64,000 bases of DNA, taken from contig NC_089281.1 of NCBI RefSeq assembly GCF_963678975.1, forward strand, positions 24,966,765 to 25,030,764. Reading direction: 5' to 3'. The notes below the pieces were generated by a model that was not told the DNA's origin, made no database searches, and saw only the letters and a list, made by a program, of their open reading frames with translations. Below, piece by piece: positions 45,449 through 64,000 of this stretch (within the stretch, counting starts at the first letter, position 1; each line of letters begins with the position of its first letter). Source of the stretch: Dysidea avara (taxonomy: Eukaryota > Porifera > Demospongiae > Dictyoceratida > Dysideidae). Position numbers and translations under genes: made by a program.

Positions 45449-47857
45449 TTAATGGCCTTTTCCTTTATAAGTCATTGCCCGTGGACGTTCAAATCCTTCC
45501 TTAACCAGAGGACGGTGGTTGTGTCTCCCGGGCATGGAATGGACTGTGGCCCAGCAGTGTTCACAATAATATTGTAGGCAATTCACATTGCCACAGAAAA
45601 ACGGAGCATATTTACCAGCACATTGTACCCCATGACACTCATCACACATTTGGTCATCCAACACATAAGGCTTGATCTCCACCTGCAATAAAACACAAAG
45701 GTTATATATTAACTGGTTGTATTGAATCCATTATAAAACACAATATACATTAACTAACAATAAACACAATTTTCCTACCCTTTTATCCACATCACCATAG
45801 ATGATCTGGACAAATCTGGCTGACACTGCACTGATAAAACTTGCCTGAGACGAAAATGTGACCCTAGCAGCTCCTGAACAACACAGCACAAATAATGCAC
45901 TGTCTGAAAATCAATAAAATGTGTCACCTTTGGGGTATTTCAACTCAGCATCAATGTCAATCCCAGCATAACACACACTACCATACTTCTCATTCATAAT
46001 CTCAGCAAGCTCAACTGCTTTAAGTGGTCGTGGTACACCACCAACAAAAATTGTTTTCCGAGTGTCAATAGTATGATCGTTGTCCATGATGTAATCACTG
46101 TCCGATATTCGCCAAGGTCTAACCTGAACCTACATAGATAATATGATACAGTAGCATTACAGGAAATTAGGTAATTCTGATTATAATGTGATGAAAGTGA
46201 TTATCTAAACTAGCCTGCCCGAAGCCACAAGAATGTTGACCTTATGCACTATTGGAGTACAAAATAAAAAGTTTTTATAACCTTCTTTTCCTTATATGTT
46301 GGACTGGAGATGTACATGTAATGTTTGTCGTCTTCTTCAAGACAAGACATCACCAGCTTGTGAATCGACTCCTCTTCACTGAATAGCAAAAAGGCATACC
46401 CTATAAAGGTGCCATAGTATTTACTGAAATCTGATGCAATAACATATTACATCAACAATGTAGTGCCATAAAGTTATTTACCAAAACCAAATGTTTACCT
46501 TTAGGAGGGTAGAGAGCTTTAGTTTGTACTTTATGGGGCCAGTCAACAATCAGGTCTCCAAACACTTGAAAATTCTTTTTGATGTGATCTGAGAAAAACA
46601 AAATAGAGATAATAAAAGACAAAGAAGTCAATAACAAAGATGCCCATAAAAGAATACTTAACAGATACAGTGCCAATTATAGCTATGCAAGGTGTGAAAT
46701 ATTTTACATAAACATGACTCTCACCTTCATCAATATCTGGCGGCAGACCACCTACAAAAACCTTCCTGGAGAAAGTGTCAGGTTCAAACTTTATTGGTCC
46801 ATCAACTGGTTTAGGGATACGTGGTGATGGAGTACTGTATGACCAACCAAATCCAACACTACTTGGACGGCTAGTGATTCCCAGCACAGAGGATAAACTG
46901 GACATGTCTTCTGAAAGATTTATATAAATGTGAAACACAAATTGTGCTAAATGAGAACCTCGTTTTTCTGGAAGTGGAGTACTTCGGCTGCTACTGCTGC
47001 TGAAAATGGAATTAGAACTGCTAAAAGCATTGCTGCTAAAGGCACGTTCTTTCAAGTGGTTTCCTCCTGACACAGACAAAGTAGTTGACAGTGGAAAACG
47101 ACTGAAATCATTTCTTGTGGATGTCATCTAGGAGTGTATACAACACTAAAACATGGACTAAAAAACACAGAACATATACCTCTTGCAAATTTCCTGTGTG
47201 CATTATTGATGCTGGCAGAAACGTCTCATCTTCATCATCCTCATTCTCACTTAGATTGTTGGATGCTGGTAGAGAAAATGATCCATGTCGTATGTGGTCA
47301 CTTCTCCAATTTCTGTTCGTGGTAGCATGGGGCAGTGCAGTGGTTGCTGGCACGTTATTAGCAGAGTAAAATCTCTTTCTGTCAAACTCAGCCTCTGATT
47401 TGCTAGCTACCACATTAGGTAAACCAGAGGAGTCCCAGAGTGAGCCACTTCCATAGAGTGCAGGCCATCTGGTATTGTTGCTAGATATTGACAAGTTACC
47501 AGTAAACGCTGTTACATCGTCTGACAAAGATCCCTGCGAGTCAGAACGCTGCAGCATTTCATATTTGTCACCATTTGGAATAGTCTCAAAATGGTAACTC
47601 GACTGAGGTAGAGAGCTAGGCGGTGGGCGCGTCTTCTCAAAGAAGAGGCACCTTTTATTCTGACACATACGAGAATGTTTGCTGTCTGTCTTGGCAGAGA
47701 AACATTGCCTACAAATCATCTTGTCGCCTTCAGCCAGCGTATACTGTCTGCTAGTATTAGCCATAGAAGAATCAGGCACTTCGTAGAAAGATAACTCTAT
47801 TTCAGTCCAAGGTTCGGAAGACAATACGAATTCTTCCCTGCATAGATTGTGCGACAT
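45449..47857 (-). CDS. CPEB: CPEB2/3/4-type mRNA-binding protein, copy B
   Basis: Same family and role as copy A, with a longer N-terminus. Eight exons: 47180-47857, 46959-47127, 46725-46910, 46499-46588, 46282-46400, 45928-46129, 45779-45873, 45449-45682, in frame to 590 aa. N-terminal region of about 340 residues, Ser/Asn-rich, with a Cys motif CRQCFSA...MCQNKRC near residues 48-70 that copy A lacks. RRM1 (FSRKVFVGGLPPDIDE, DWPHKVQTKALYPPKG), RRM2 (KTIFVGGVPRPLKAVELAEI, CYAGIDIDAELKYPKG) and the ZZ domain (CDECHGVQCAGKYAPFFC, YCEHCWATVHSM) are complete. Exons 6 and 7 here (202 + 95 nt) equal exactly the single 297-nt exon 6 of copy A. The two genes are head to tail and clearly a tandem duplicate. 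Confidence 0.94.
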
Positions 47858-48323
47858 TATAAAAATAGACGCTGTTTTTGAGCCTTTTGTTACTGAAAAG
47901 TGTCGATTGCCAGGTCAGAAGCACTTCCACATTTGGCTTCCTCCTTTGTTTTTTTTGAACAGAGAGTCTGTATCCAGCTCCAACTATCTCGCACGAGGCA
48001 CTCAGCTCACAGTAGGCTTTATATGAAGGTAAGGATGGGATAAACTGAACTTTAATTAACCTTCCACGTGCGCGTACGTAATTGATTGGAATTAAAATCA
48101 AAATTCCTTAAACGGTAAATGTAGTTCCATAAAGCACCCCGTTTTTTTTGCAGCTTTTACAGGTAGAGCAAGTTGCAGTGTATTCTACTATGTGCAATCC
48201 GATCTGGTTTTGTACTAAAAGCAACTTAGTAAAGATAGTGTAGCTGCAATTAGGCACACCCGCTTCTACACGTGGTGTGAAACGCATGCGCACTTTTGTT
48301 ATTTATTTCCTAAGGCGGTATTT
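47858..48323. promoter_or_regulatory. Divergent CPEB-B / MARCHF5-1 promoter region
   Basis: 466 bp between divergent starts. Contains an E-box CACGTG followed by CGCGTACG (48066-48078) and an NRF1-like ACGCATGCGCAC (48282-48293), the latter about 30 bases from the MARCHF5-1 start. Motif use is inferred. Confidence 0.4.
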
Positions 48324-49521
48324 ATGAGTAGACTTAAAGAAGCATCCTTTTCTACAGAACAAGAGTAAGTTACTATTACTACAACGGTACAGCATACTAG
48401 GTAGCTTTTCAAATGTAAAAGCTATACACGTGTTCTATATAATGCACACCAAACATGTAACGTATGTGCTACATGTTTCTGTTACAAATAAACAGGTTCA
48501 TTTGGTGTATTGTAATGTAGGAAACAGTGTTGGGTGTGCTATTCTACTAATAGAGATGACCCCAGCTTAGAATGGGTTAGTCCTTGTCAGTGTAGTGGCA
48601 CTACTCAGTGGATACATCAGATGTGCCTCTTAAAGTGGATTAACCAGAAACAGGGAGGAGATGTGAAAATGAAAGTGCATTGTCCTCAATGTAACACACT
48701 GTACAATATTTATTATCCGGAACTAAACCGTATCCTACTCATATTAGATGACGCAGATGAATATTTAACTTTCTTTGCACCATATTGTGCCCTGTTTTCA
48801 TCGTTGTACTGGTATTCGTCATATTCTGACGGATTTGTAATATGTTCCCAGTTAGTTGCTCACCAGTTTAACAAAGCACCAATACAAATCATGACACATC
48901 CAATGATCATTCTTTTATATGGATTTTCACTCTTTTATGGGTATGTGGCCTGTTGCCAGATCATTGGCCAAGAACAGACTGTTAATTTGATGGAATCATA
49001 CTGTGGCACCATTGTCATAGCTTTCCCACTGATTCCAGTTTCATTAATAATTTTCAAGTCTCTTCCATTAAAGCGAATTGCATTCCAGTGCCTTGTTAGA
49101 GGAGTGCCACACATCGCTCAGTGGATTTTGGAACCCTTTGGTCTTCATCTGTACTTTCAAAGACTGTATCCAGTCACAGGGTATGAGAAATTTCCTCCAC
49201 CAAAAGAAACAAGAACACTACTTCGTGTTGTTTGCGGAGCTTTGACCCTACCTAGCATTGCTGCATTTGTTGGGAAAATACTATTCAGTTCTGTAGATGA
49301 TGACTTGAGAAGAAGTCTACTGGTAGGTTAATGCAATCTTGTTTAACAAGTTTGTATGTTGTGTGTAAACCTTGAAGGCTCCACTCTACTATTGTACCAT
49401 TTACATGTAGGGTGGACTGGCATTTTCATTATTCAAGGGATCCTTATACTTGTACTTGTACTGGCAGAAGTGTCGTAGACTGGAACGAAGAAGAGTACTA
49501 GACTACCAACATGTAGATTGA
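48324..49521 (+). CDS. MARCHF5: MARCHF5-like membrane RING-CH E3 ubiquitin ligase, copy 1
   Basis: Mitochondrial outer-membrane (and peroxisomal) E3 ligase controlling fission, mitophagy and antiviral signalling (family knowledge). Three exons: 48324-48364, 48521-49322, 49411-49521, in frame to 317 aa. The RING-CH domain is CWVCYSTN, CQCSGTTQWIHQMC and CPQCNTLYNI, with the C4-H-C3 order C-x2-C, C-x-C, H-x2-C, C-x2-C; membrane segments follow (ALFSSLYWYSSYSDGFVICS; MIILLYGFSLFYGYVACC; IVIAFPLIPVSLIIF; VCGALTLPSIAAFVGKILF), ending GGLAFSLFKGSLYLYLYWQK. The VCGALTLPSIAAFVGK block is diagnostic for MARCHF5. It is about 30 residues longer than copy 2 and human MARCHF5 because of an extra loop around HQFNKAPIQIMTH. 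Confidence 0.93.
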
Positions 49522-50892
49522 CATTTATTTTCTCACATGAATACTCTCTCAAGATACTTTGATTTATGATTAGCTGTACATAAACTACACTAAGTGTGTA
49601 CAGATATTCCAAGACTGGGCTGTTCACAGAATTTTTGTCCGTCAGCGAAATTAGGTTCCAAGGCTATTTGCGGTGTGTATATGTGAAAACTTTCATGCTG
49701 CCTGCAAATATTTTCACTTTAAATTGTAACCTTGTAATTGTTGTCCCATTATGGACCTATGAGAAAGCCTGTGAATATCAGTAGGAAGTCACATCTTAGG
49801 GGAGACCTCCATGAGTGGTTCTCAGAAACAAACAAAAAAATCTCTTATCTCTGTTTCTCCCCATTAAGAATTTCTCTCCAAAATGAAGGCAGCCCTACTG
49901 TAGCTACTTATAAGCTTGTCATTTTCTCAGGTAGTAAGTTGTTTGTATTCCTTACAGCTTCACATCAAGGTGCTAAGTATGGACTTCTGGAGCTGTCAAA
50001 CCAAACCAGATACTTTCATTTATCTTTTCATCCTGTTATTAATTATGTAAGGAGGCCATACACTACCTCTATACTTCTACACATTAATATATATCTGATT
50101 ATAAAAACCTTGTAAATTTACAAAACCTTAGGTGGTAGCTATGATTACATGTCATATACGAAGGTCACATTTGCAGTGAGAGCATAGTGTAAAATGGAAA
50201 ATTTTGACAAATTCATTAATTTGCAAACATTTTTTCAACATCTTAGAAATTTTATGGCATAAAGATTGAAGTATTTCATCACAATTTTTTATTGTTAATT
50301 TTTGTCAAAACTACTGATTTCCTGTAGATTTTGTTGTGTTCTTTTGATATAGTTTTAGCCAATGACTGATTGTCCAAGTATTCAAATCACTATTGTATAT
50401 TGCACAAAATGGGGAACCCTTTCACACAAGTGACAGTATTTGTAATGTATAATATGCAGTGTGCACACACCCCATGGATATCTGAAAGACGGCAGGTGTG
50501 AGGTCTGGTGGTACAGTACAATCAAAACTGTTGTAGAGCTACATCATGTTAGCAGATTGTTACCTGTGGATTTACAGGGCTCCAATAACATGTACAAGTA
50601 TAGAGAACAGATCCAGAAATATCACTCAGGGATATAGCTCATGTGACTGAATGTATGTATTAGAAACCAATAACATTTTGAAGTAGTTACATAATGTGTA
50701 TGTGAATCATGATGCTTAACTTTCAATACTCCAAAGCTGAGCAGCTATACCTATTAGAGAGCATTAATGCCAATAACTGTGGGTGGCACATCATGGCCTA
50801 TAATAACACTAAAGCTCCTAATTAAAGTTTAACTGAGACATTGCTGCCTATACCAGTCATGCTCATGTAGCACAGAGCAATCATCATGTCTG

Positions 50893-51165
50893 CAGGCCTG
50901 CCAACTCTCACGGGTTTACCGTGAGTCTCACGGTTTCACTACCCTGCTCAAGGGCAGCAGATCGAATCTCACGGTTTTTGAGGCCTGCTAACTCTCACGG
51001 TTTCACTAACCTTCGTTGGATATAATCTCACGGTTTGTAGCGCGAATGTCACGGATTTCAAGTTTAAAAAGTCGAGACCTTTTTTTTTTTTTACTACACA
51101 CTGCAATACTACAATAAAGGTACAGAAATCTCAAGATTTTTTTACTTTCCAGGTTGGCAGGCCTG
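50893..51165. mobile_element. CTCACGG-repeat MITE
   Basis: Left end GCAGGCCTGCCAACTCTCACGG and right end GGTTGGCAGGCCTGT are inverted copies. The body repeats CTCACGGTTT five or more times and repeats GGCCTGCTAACTCTCACGG internally. Confidence 0.75.
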
Positions 51166-51488
51166 TGTCTGGCTTCCGGCTGACCGTGCGTTGCCAGTGT
51201 TGGTCAGCACAAACAATATGAGGTAAGCAGAATTCAGATTAGGTACTGGGTGATCAGCTCACCTGGCTTACTCAAGAGGTGAAAACCCCAAATGGTACAG
51301 TCATATACACTGACATGCAATTTGCTAACTAATTGCACACGCTTGATTTAATAGCTATGTGCATCTCGTGCATACCCTCAACCGGTCCCCCGCAATGTGT
51401 AGTCTTAAGCTATATGAATGACGACATATGATATTACCGGTACACCTCGATAACGACAGTTGAGGACAACCCTTTCCACGAATTCAAT

Positions 51489-51500
51489 TGCGCGTGCGCA
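51489..51500 (-). promoter_or_regulatory. NRF1-type site in the MARCHF5-2 promoter
   Basis: TGCGCGTGCGCA is, on the minus strand, a full match to the NRF1 consensus YGCGCAYGCGCR, 19 bases before the start codon. NRF1 regulates nuclear genes for mitochondrial function in animals, which fits a mitochondrial E3 ligase. Confidence 0.5.
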
Positions 51501-51518
51501 TGCTATTTGAAAAGATTC

Positions 51519-53095
51519 ATGAGTAAGCACAAGGCGATGGCCCGATATCCTGACCTGGAGTAAGTTATGATGTATATTAGTACTTCTACACTACGCGCTG
51601 TCATAAAATACTACTGTATCTCCCTACCGCTTCGATAACCTTGATGTACTCTATATAAAGCCCACTATATCCTTATGTTGTGGTTAACGCATGCTGTAAT
51701 TGTTATTACGCTAATGTTGTAAGGTAGAGTTATTTCTTGTACTATCTAGAAGACAGTGCTGGGTATGTTTTGCCACGGAAGCTGATGATCCGGAGGAGGA
51801 ATGGGTCACACCTTGTAAATGTAGTGGCACTACACAATGGGCCCACCAGTCATGTATTCAACAATGGATTGATCAACAACAGAAAGGCAGTCCACTTGTC
51901 AAAGTTAACTGCCCACAGTGCAATACACAATATAACATTTATTATCCAAAACTGAATCTTCTGTTACTCTTATTAGAGTATGCAGATCGAGGTGTTATAT
52001 CCATTGCACCATTTGCTTTGACCAGTGTGGTAGCATCATCATTATATTGGTGTTCATTTTCTTATGGATTTTTTACCTGTTGTCAAATAATTGGACAGCA
52101 GCAGACAATCAGATTGATAGAGAGATCAGACCCGGTGGTGGTGGTTGTAGGGTTCCCACTAATTCCAGTGTCACTGATAATTTTTAAGTCTCTTCCATTG
52201 CAAAGTTTTGTACTTCGGTTTCTAGTTAAGGATGTCCCACGTGCAGCTCAACGACTTTTAGAACCAATTGGTCTCTATGAATACTTTCGAAGGATATATC
52301 CAGCTTCTGGTAATGAAAACCTGGTTCTACCAAAAGATGTTGGCACCATTAGTTTAATAGCTCGTGTTGTGTGTGGGGCTTTATTACTACCAACGTTTGC
52401 AGTGTATGTTGGGAAATTGCTTTTCAGATCTGTGGAGGATGATTTGAAGAGGACATTACTGGTATGCTGCAAAAATATGTTATAATTAGAGTTAATTTAT
52501 TAAGGAATTTTACAGCTATTATTACATTGCAAGATTATTTGTTAACCTGACCAAGTGAGAAAGTGACAAAACACTTGCTGTGCCTATACAAAAGTACCTA
52601 TATAAGCAATTGACTCTACTGTTGTAATTAGGAGCAGAGGGGGGATGTTTATGTGAAAATAGCTTCTTTTTTTATCCAATGCAACTTTGTCCAGAGTTTT
52701 GCGACGCAAGTTCCAACTGCTTATATGCTAACTGGAATTATAATTTTAAAAATCCTTTTACAGTGTCGGAACAAATCAAAACCATAACTATCCAGTCTCG
52801 CGTAGCCAGGCCGTATTTCTCTGCACGGCGTTTATTGATTGGAAATTATAAGTGCCTTTCGGGGTAGGTGCTTAAATAGGGTCTGGCTACGCGAGACTAA
52901 TAACTACCAAAATGCAGTATCTGTGTTACACACTATAAATAGTCATGAAATATATGACTGTAATTTTGTATTGCTTTTCTACAGGGTGGATTAGCTTTCA
53001 CAATGTGCAAAGGAGGATTGAATATGTATCTCCACTGGCAAAAATGTCGAAGATTAGAACACAGAAGAGTATTGGACTACTACATACCAAATTAA
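51519..53095 (+). CDS. MARCHF5: MARCHF5-like membrane RING-CH E3 ubiquitin ligase, copy 2
   Basis: Same family and role as copy 1. Three exons: 51519-51559, 51753-52461, 52985-53095, in frame to 286 aa, close to human MARCHF5 (278). RING-CH CWVCFATEADDPEEEW, CKCSGTTQWAHQSC, CPQCNTQYNI is complete. Membrane segments include SVVASSLYWCSFSYGFFTCC, VVVVVGFPLIPVSLIIF and VCGALLLPTFAVYVGKLLF. Exon 1 (41 nt) and exon 3 (111 nt) have exactly the lengths of those in copy 1 and the intron phases agree, so this is a tandem duplicate. It lacks the extra loop of copy 1 and so probably keeps the ancestral form. Exon 2 starts after the AG at 51751-51752. Intron 2 carries a small palindromic MITE. The stop lies 128 bp from the ERI1 start. 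Confidence 0.93.
52794..52898. mobile_element. 105-bp palindromic MITE in MARCHF5-2 intron 2
   Basis: AGTCTCGCGTAGCCAGGCC at the left is inverted as GGTCTGGCTACGCGAGACT at the right. It has no coding capacity. Confidence 0.85.
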
Positions 53096-53186
53096 AATTT
53101 TTGTTTACGGTGATTGTATTGTAAACTTGACTGCATTTGTTGTTGCCACATCAATTTTTGTGAATCTTTTAAAAAATTAAGCGCAT

Positions 53187-53196
53187 CTATATATAG
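53187..53196 (+). promoter_or_regulatory. Possible TATA box of ERI1
   Basis: CTATATATAG lies about 30-35 bases before the ERI1 start codon in the 128-bp gap after MARCHF5-2. The spacing leaves room for only a very short 5' UTR. Confidence 0.35.
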
Positions 53197-53223
53197 GCGC
53201 GTAAAATTAATTTTGTAGCGATA

Positions 53224-57092
<3,869 letters not shown>

Positions 57093-58664
57093 TTAATTAA
57101 TCATTTAAAAATTTATAGCTTTAATTTGTACGGTGATGAGAAATACAGTTTTACTAGTAACTCAAGTAAAGAAGATGTATGCATGCATGTTTGTAATTAA
57201 TTATGTAATTGCAACTTTGCTTCAGTTATAAATAGGTTCCTATTTAATTGTTCGATACACCATTCACTGCATACAAATTTTGGTGGTATCAGGTTTGTCT
57301 TTAGGGGTGAAAGCAGTGTGCATCCATGTTACTGACATGACAGGATAAATAGACAAATTTCATAAAGAATTAACTGTTGCCCCTAGCAACCTAAATTTTA
57401 TATTATTTGTAGATGTCAATGTCTAAAGTCACCTCTCCAAGTTTTAAAAGGATAACATATATAATAAGTCATGAGATACGACATTTTGAAGTTGTAATTT
57501 TCCTGTCCCTTCTGGGAAATCACATAAATCATGGGATTCAAAAATGTCATACCTATATATGCTAACCATTTAAAACTTGGAGAGATTGTTGACATTCACA
57601 CCTACAAATTATGTACAAATGAGATAGAATGTTTGGTTTTTGCATGCGTTGAAATACCTCAATTAAGTGATTGCAACTGTTTCCCCCTCACATGGATATG
57701 TAAGGGAAACCACAAACTTCAAGGTGTCATAACATAGGACACATATACGCTATCCTTTTAAAATCTGGAGAAGTTACTTTAGGTATTGTCACCTATATAT
57801 TATGAGGTTGCTAGGGGTAACAGTTATTATATGTTGTAAAGCCTTATTATACGTTATAAAGTCTTATTATGAAATTTATCTGTTAATAGCTACATATCCT
57901 CATTCATGTAAGCCATTTCCAAACTATGAAGCAAATCATAAAGTGTGGGAATCCAGAGTTGTTACAAGTGGGTATGAAAGGTTGAAGTTCATGCATTATT
58001 CTGCTACTAAAATTAATTACTGCTTCCCTTAGTGAGGCAGCTTTACAATGTGCCAACCGCTCTCACTTAGAACTGAACTTTAAATACATTAATTATGGCA
58101 TAGAGTACAGGAGTTGCTAGAGAGGACGTCACATCTCTATCACATGCAACCCCCAAGTCATGCAACCTAGTCCACTTGGTGCTTGCCCCACATTAACACA
58201 GCTGTGTAAGGAGCACATTACATAGTTGGTGGTAGAAATAAATCAAAAATATGAGAGGATTGTCAATATAGCTTTTAATCAAACAGTTAAATTACTCTAA
58301 TAAAACAGTCAATCCTTATGTATGAAGACAAAACGCTTGAACGCAATCATGGACTTGAGTCACACCACAAAACAAATAGTCACTACAATAGTTTTGCCCT
58401 CTAGTTTCAAGAATGAGTACTAAAATTTGGTAGAAAGTTTATTTGCTGATTGATCAGACAATTGCAGGATCTCAGATCTCTGCTAAATGTACAGAAAGGC
58501 ATTTAGTCAGAGTGTAATGCTTAAATGAGATCTAAACTGTGTATTTGTTGATGATACGGTAAACAGAATAAATTTAAAAAAAATAAAAATCTGTACATGA
58601 TATGAAATACAAAGAGTGATGAGAGCCTGATAGTTTACACCTGTACAACTGACATGTTATGTTA
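57093..58664. other. Intergenic between convergent ERI1 and HECTD2
   Basis: About 1.6 kb. It contains one nested inverted-repeat element (57371-57826); no gene is supported in the remainder. Confidence 0.6.
57371..57826. mobile_element. TIR element, TAACTGTTGCCCCTAGCAACCT ends
   Basis: Left end TAACTGTTGCCCCTAGCAAC and right end GTTGCTAGGGGTAACAGTTA are inverted copies. Inner inverted arms CTCTCCAAGTTTTAAAAGGAT and ATCCTTTTAAAATCTGGAGA, with a further CCAAGTTTTAAA/TTTAAAACTTGG pair in the interior, make most of the 456 bp self-complementary. Confidence 0.82.
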
Positions 58665-63429
<4,765 letters not shown>

Positions 63430-64000
63430 CTAGACAAATGGATAAATTATTAGAACTACACAGTTCTACAAACCTATTTATGATATCATCATAAAATATG
63501 TGCTTCATTAGCTAATGTTGTTGACAATGTGTGCATTGACTATTTATTGTGTAACTACTGCAGCTGTTTTAACAGCTACAAATATGGAAATGTGTATGTG
63601 ATTAAGTGATGTCAGTATACATTATAGTTAGAAGTTAATTAGAGACCCGAGGGTGATGTGGATGAGGCTGCTCACAAATTGAGGTCACATTGCTCTAAAT
63701 TGCATGGACACTGTCAGTCAATTGATTTTCTGAATGTAATAAAGAAAAAGCAAGAGAAAGCATCAAGCTTTACTACATTTTGAACTTAGTCGTGGCAGTG
63801 TTAATGTTCTCATAATGCATCCTACCAATGACTGTCCATCTTGTACTAGAAAGTAAACTAGATCACAGTAATGTTATTTATGATCTTATCAATTTTTCTC
63901 AATGCTACTTAACATTACGCCTCCAGACATCGAGGGGAAATTTTCTAAACAGCTTATACATGTCCCATAATAATATTCATTACACACTACACTCCAAATG
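63430..64000. other. Right edge, presumed upstream HECTD2 intron
   Basis: No exon with HECT-like sequence is seen here. The next upstream HECTD2 exon is expected beyond the window. Confidence 0.5.

Larger units (their letters stand above)
49522..51518. other. Intergenic between MARCHF5 copies
   Basis: About 2 kb with no gene supported. It contains the 50893-51165 element and, close to copy 2, GC-rich promoter sequence. Stretches open at 49596-50115 have no protein-like composition and no start context. Confidence 0.55.

Overview
The window is animal nuclear DNA. It holds eleven spliced protein-coding genes, most introns being only 45-60 bases, set in AT-rich DNA full of short inverted-repeat elements. 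The families (Dok adaptor, CPEB2/3/4-type translational regulators, MARCHF5, HECTD2, ERI1, DDX41) are metazoan. The tiny introns, short intergenic gaps and abundance of hairpin-like MITEs suggest a compact early-branching invertebrate, probably a demosponge; that placement is inference. For ten of the eleven genes the exons were rebuilt by hand. Every one joins in frame and gives a length close to its family (DDX41 614 aa, NT5C2 540 aa, ENTPD4/7 594 aa, Dok 523 aa, ERI1 302 aa, CPEBs 401 and 590 aa, MARCHF5s 317 and 286 aa, HECTD2 C-terminal 273 aa).

Layout, left to right: the 3' end of a coiled-coil gene (+) faces the 3' end of a Dok adaptor gene (-). Dok and DDX41 (+) diverge from a 66-bp gap with a palindromic E-box. 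DDX41 converges on an ENTPD4/7-type Golgi/lysosomal nucleotidase (-). That gene diverges from NT5C2 (+), a cytosolic purine 5'-nucleotidase, across 162 bp with two CRE-like sites. NT5C2 is normal except for one 11.7-kb intron, which holds a canonical-ended but internally deleted Helitron nested in an older inverted-repeat element. Beyond NT5C2, about 10 kb is mostly non-genic: inverted-repeat elements and a decayed segmental duplication of the 3' half of NT5C2.

Then come two tandem duplicate pairs: two CPEB genes (-) and two MARCHF5-like ubiquitin ligases (+). These are followed by ERI1 (+), with a tRNA-derived SINE and an inverted pair of related SINE bodies in its introns. The 3' half of a HECTD2-type ubiquitin ligase (-) runs off the right edge.

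There is no operon logic. Three close divergent pairs may share promoters, two gene pairs arose by local duplication, and the two nucleotide-hydrolysing genes (ENTPD, NT5C2) sit head to head. I found no rRNA, CRISPR array, convincing host tRNA gene or LTR/Polinton-like element. The most unusual material is the Helitron deletion derivative with its embedded tRNA-like box B, the NT5C2 partial duplication ending at the stop codon of CPEB-A, and the inverted SINE pair inside ERI1.
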